Part shown: positions 59,971 to 64,000 of the stretch, one piece after another | Layout: every line of letters starts with the position of its first letter | How positions within the stretch are numbered: the stretch's first letter is position 1 | NCBI GenBank assembly: GCA_034509495.1 | Contig: CM067508.1 | Span: 22,853,117-22,917,116, forward strand | Direction: 5' to 3' | Length of the DNA stretch: 64,000 nt | From: Acestrorhynchus altus | Taxonomy: Eukaryota; Chordata; Actinopteri; Characiformes; Acestrorhynchidae | Notes under the pieces: generated by a model | Seen by the model: the letters and a program-made list of their open reading frames with translations, nothing else | The model's database searches: none | Told to the model about the DNA's origin: nothing | Position numbers and translations under genes: made by a program

Positions 59971-62900
59971 ATGGATACTGTCTGGCAGGCTGTATCAACA
60001 TTAATGCTTTGTCTAGGATCATGGATAAAATGCAGCTTAGACTACATTCAGAAGAGATTTGGGTTTGAGGATGGCTTAACCTGGTTTAAGTGCAGTCTTG
60101 CTAGATTTCGAATGTGGGGTCATTCGAATGCTGATCCGATGAGAAGCGAGTCAAACGACAGACTAATTGAGGTGTGGAGGACGGATCAGAATTCCAGGAC
60201 CTATTGTTACCATGGTAATGGACCAATGGTTGCCGTGCAGACCAGCACACACATTTTCTATGTGAGTTTCTACAAAAAACTTCTATACACTTCTCCAGAC
60301 TAGCATAAAGTATGCTGAACAACACTTCGAGTAAGCTGTGTCATATAACCTCAGATCTGAAAACTCCGTGAAAATTTCATGGTGAATGTACCAGAATTTT
60401 AGAGATACAAGGATTTGAAATATCTGGACCAAAGCAGAGTTACTCATTCATTGTCCCAAAGATCAACCACCCTGGATAGTTCAGATCCAACAATATACAA
60501 AAGGAGTTACTAACCATGCTCGGGAGAGCTAAGTTCCTGTAAATTTTATCGTCTGGAAGCATAAATATGTAGTGGGGAGGCTGACTCCAGCAGTCTTCTG
60601 TGCAGTCTTCACCACCCTCTGCAGAGCCGCTTCCATGCCATATGTTGATGCTGGAGCACAGAACAGAACCTCTTCTGAACCTAGAACAGAACCTAGAATA
60701 GAGCCTAAGTAGTAGAGCTGCTGATGTGCCTTCCTGATCATTCCTGCACAATTTTGTGTTTTTCCTGCCAAGGCACACCTGACTCAATCACCCTTCAGAG
60801 ATCATAACTATCCAGGATTTAAGGGTCCTCTGCTAGGTGCATGATCTGAACACTCTGGGATGGCAACTGTCTTACTTTAGACCAGGGATGGACAATTCCA
60901 GTCCTGGTGGGCCAGATTCCTACAATTTTGTACTTTTCCAGCTCAAGCACATGTGATTCAACTCATCCAGATTTAGTATATCTGTTAGAACAGGCAAATC
61001 AGGCAAATCAGGCAAAGTGTTACCTCCAGCCCCTGTTGAGCACCCCTGCTGTAGACCATAAGAGGATTTTAATAGTATTGATCAGGGGTATCCAGTTCTG
61101 ATCCAGACAAACTGGACATAGTCTAAAATAATGAACTGAGATAATTCAAGCCTTAAGGAGAGCCAAGTGTGTTGGACATGAGGTAATCAGTGATGGTACA
61201 TTTCCAGGACCTGGACCTCAATTGGGCAGCGGATTGGACTGAATTGTTCTGGATTGTTCTAGAGCTTTCTATGCTCCCATTATACCTGATTCAGCCAATC
61301 AGCTCATTATACAGGCCTTCGATGAAAATATGCAGGGCAGGGGTGCCTTCATGACCAGGGTTGAGAAACACTGCTGTAAGCCATAATTAGGGGTTTTAAA
61401 AGACCTGATCCAGGTAATGCAGGCTCTCAAGGGACATCTGCATATTAGACCTAGGTGTGTTGGATCTGAATTCTCTGGGATGGTATCTCCAAGACACCCC
61501 TGGTCTTTAATTCTCATTCTTCATTAGTAAACATTCTTGGTATTCCTTTTCAGCATCTTTCCTCTACTTAAAGTTGGTCTAATTCATGTTTTGTTTCATG
61601 TGTCAGGCTGACCTGGAAAGGCTGGCAGAATGCAGTGAATATTTTAGGGCTTTGTCCCACTCCTGCATGAGAGAGACAGAAGAACATTTAGTGAACCTGG
61701 CCCATGTGCCCTCCAGAGTTTTCCACAGTCTCCTGCAGTTCTGCTTCCTACACAGATTCATTGTGCCAGAGAACCTCATTGAGGAGCATCTTCGGGTGAG
61801 CACCTATCTGTTGGTCCCTGGCTTCACTAGTCATTTGCTGATGGTCCTCTCTGAGATCCTCACCGAGTACACCTACCTGAATTACCTACAGCTGGCTGAG
61901 GAACTGTGCAGTGTTGAACTTCGGGGGGTAGTGCTGGCCTACCTGAGCAAGAACCTTCTGGAGCTTCCTCACCTAAACAGAAACCTAGATCTCCATCTAC
62001 AGCAGGAGCTTCTCCAGATGCGTTCCCAGGGCACTGCCCAACTGTGCTGCCTCAGGAAAGAGAACCTGATCTCACGAGACAACCTAGAAACAGATACTGC
62101 AAGGAGGCTTTTCAGGTTGGAAGAGGAGGACTGGAAATGGAATTCTGTTTCAGATCTGCCGTTCACAGCAGATAAGTGGTGCTTCACTACAGCGGTCCTG
62201 TTTAACTACCTCTACCTCATTGGGGGCTACCGGCACCATGCAAAAAGAGGGTATGAATTTAAGATGGCCTCCTTCCGTTATAATCCATTAACAGACAAAT
62301 GGGTGGAGACTGCACCTTTAATCAAGGTAGGGAATTACTTATAATTCATTTAGCATTAAAATTATGAAACGGTGCCAGGTTTTCAGTTTAATGTCCTCAA
62401 GTGTTAACAGTAACTAGACCAGGTTCGTCATTTTAATAGCCGTCAAATTAAAATACCTCCTCTACAATTTCATAAATGCATTTATTTATGTTAAGTTTTC
62501 CTAAATTATACTAGCTAAAACAGGAGTTCTCAATCATGGACCTGGACTGCCACTGTCCTGTACATTTTAGACTGTCCCACAAGTAGCACTGAATCAACTA
62601 ATGAGTAGGTCCTTCCTGAGATGGACTGGGTGTGTTAAAAGGAGAGTCGACACTAAAACATGACTGTCAGTGGTACCCTAGGTCCAGGATTGAGGACAAC
62701 TAACCAAAAGAAATAGATTTGTCCACAGAACTCATACAGGGGTCAGGTTTTTCTCCACACATTTCCTACATTGCTCCAGAAGTTCTCAATTCTATTCAAA
62801 TCTGGTGATTGTGTTGGCTTTGGCAGATCCTGGTTAATATTACTTTTTTAATGTTAAATATCCAGTCATTTCGTGATTTTCCACCTTTTTATTGAACAAA

Positions 62901-63424
62901 AGGCATATATCTCCTTAAACACACCAAAGAAACAGCTTTAAACAACATTGTACTTTCTGAAGCAGTGGTCACATGACAACTGCATAAACATAACCTTTAG
63001 CACATTTACTGTCATGCTTGTCAAACTATGTTTACACTCATGCTTCATTGACAACCTGCAGTGCAACCCCACTCAAAGCTTAAGTGGAAGACTGGTCTGG
63101 TATGTGTGTTTGGCTTTTCACAGCACAGACGGCACTTCAGTGCAGCTGTATGTGAAGGTCATATCTACGCTGTTGGGGGCTGGTATCTGGATTCGCTGGT
63201 GACCCCTGACTGTACCACAGGAGTGTACACAGCTGTGGAACAATATGACCCGTGGGCAGACTCCTGGACTTTTGTTTCCTCTCTTCCCCTCACAGACTTC
63301 CAGTTTACTCTTTCCCTCTCTCATGACTCACCCCTCACCACCAGCCTAGGGCCCTGCCTCTATGTGCTGGGCAACATCCAGAGAACCGGGGAGAAACTGG
63401 TGCTACGCTACGATACAACACAAG
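59971..63424 (+). CDS. BTB-BACK-Kelch protein, 5' part (three coding exons, probably incomplete)
   Basis: Likely a KLHL/KBTBD-type protein. Such proteins usually bind CUL3 through BTB-BACK and a substrate through the Kelch propeller. Exons: 59925-60261 (coding from ATG 59971), 61607-62326, 63124-63424; all GT-AG and in phase, 437 residues so far. Residues about 85-190 form a BTB-like region (ADLERLAECSEYFRALSHSC, RETEEHLVNLAHVPSRVFHS). A BACK-like helical stretch follows (YLNYLQLAEELCSVELRGVV). Kelch blades begin at about residue 300: LYLIGGY, FRYNPLTDKWVETAPL, HIYAVGGWY, VEQYDPWADSWTFVSSLP. The N-terminal 85 residues are unusual for the family, and the BTB start is split by an intron. I cannot assign an orthologue; KBTBD13-like or KLHL42-like are guesses. 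A possible 5' untranslated exon ends near 59816. Confidence 0.82.
60520..60785 (-). mobile_element. LINE reverse-transcriptase C-terminal fragment in the Kelch-gene intron
   Basis: Two overlapping minus frames give GSVLCSSINIWHG and ALQRVVKTAQKTAGVSLPTT, typical of the end of ORF2 in a fish LINE. A frameshift joins them, so it is dead. Confidence 0.7.
60870..61075. repeat. Dispersed fish repeat in Kelch-gene intron 1
   Basis: ACCAGGGATGGACAATTCCA and CCCCTGTTGAGCACCCCTGC belong to a common short fish repeat. A related piece is at 61090-61380. Confidence 0.5.
62525..62700. repeat. Short MITE-like repeat in Kelch-gene intron 2
   Basis: GAGTTCTCAATCATGGACCT on the left and AGGTCCAGGATTGAGGACAA on the right are approximate inverted repeats, related to the element at 35897-36098. 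Confidence 0.5.
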
Positions 63425-64000
63425 GTGTGGCAATTTGGCTAATGATTTGTAGACCCTTGCTCATCCAACAGGGAGTGCCTTCACATCGCTGCTACAACAG
63501 CATGTACTCAACTGGGAAAGCTTCACATTAGATGTTAGAACACTGCTGTAAGAATTTGACTGGATTCAGCCGTAAGAGCATTTGTATGGTCAGGTAAACA
63601 AATCCTGGACAACAAATGTTACTCTACTTTATCCCAAAGATATTGAATGGAGCTCCATCATTCCAGACAACATTGACCCATTATGTTGACGTTTGATATT
63701 GGCTGTTTTTTGGCAATCCCATTCCATTTTAATGCACTTTTATGGAGAGGGTCATGCATAAGTACATAAATCTGTTTCTAAAAGAAGCATAGAGTATGTG
63801 CATCAGATTTGGTTTACGTTTGAACACTAGATTATACATAATATAATAATCTCTGAATAACACTCACACGGTATCTTAACATTCCTGCCCTGCGCTGGGT
63901 AGGCTCTGGACCCACCACGACACAGACCAGAAAGAAACAAATAAGAATAATTGACCTATGAATAAAAGCCTGAATAGTATCTTCCCTTGCACTCTCTTAC
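63425..64000. other. Presumed intron 3 of the Kelch gene, no exon seen
   Basis: The donor gtgtgg at 63425 is followed by non-coding DNA to the window end. The remaining Kelch blades must lie beyond, or the gene is truncated. Confidence 0.5.

Noticed and set aside
59971..63424. Assignment of the Kelch gene as klhdc7b from synteny
   Set aside because: The translated protein has clear BTB and BACK-type regions, which KLHDC7B lacks as far as I know. I left the symbol empty.

Overview
The window is eukaryotic DNA from a teleost fish. The evidence is spliced vertebrate genes with GT-AG introns, very many microsatellites, and fish-type interspersed repeats (Tc1/mariner transposons, MITEs, LINE and SINE tails). 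Functional-looking gastric pepsinogen exons fit a stomach-bearing fish. Several repeat families match what I know from characiform, siluriform and gymnotiform fishes, but I cannot name the species. Pepsinogen is lost in cyprinids, which argues against a zebrafish relative.

Region 1 (1-26,660) is a tandem array of about 10 kb units, each with one pepsinogen A-type gene. Copy 1 enters part-way through exon 2 (1-3771). Copy 2 is whole (9407-14139) and copy 3 is whole (19069-23676). Between genes the units share a Tc1 element nested in a MITE, a decayed second mariner-type element, compound microsatellites and a promoter-proximal MITE. Homology stops abruptly at about 26,660. All three genes carry many small indels, mostly at different places and at similar density in non-coding DNA. 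That looks more like unpolished long-read consensus than like three pseudogenes.

Region 2 (26,661-44,300) has almost no coding sequence. It holds transposon remnants, microsatellites and a candidate regulatory element with two X-box-like palindromes (27,895-28,003). Its one coding exon is the first exon of mapk8ip2 (JIP2) on the minus strand (40231-40295), in a CpG-rich promoter. The next mapk8ip2 exon is not found in the 40 kb to its left, so either intron 1 is very large and contains the pepsinogen array, or the assembly is misjoined.

Region 3 (44,300-56,400) is an intact 11-exon choline/ethanolamine kinase gene, best read as chkb, head-to-head with mapk8ip2 as on human 22q13.33. Several transposons sit in its introns.

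Region 4 (56,400-64,000) has a Tc1 element interrupted by two LTR-like insertions with target-site duplications, LINE fragments, and the 5' part of a BTB-BACK-Kelch gene (59,971-63,424) that probably continues beyond the window.

I found no undescribed multi-gene system. The most informative signals are the array/mapk8ip2 arrangement, the concentrated sequence damage in the array, and the datable nested insertions.
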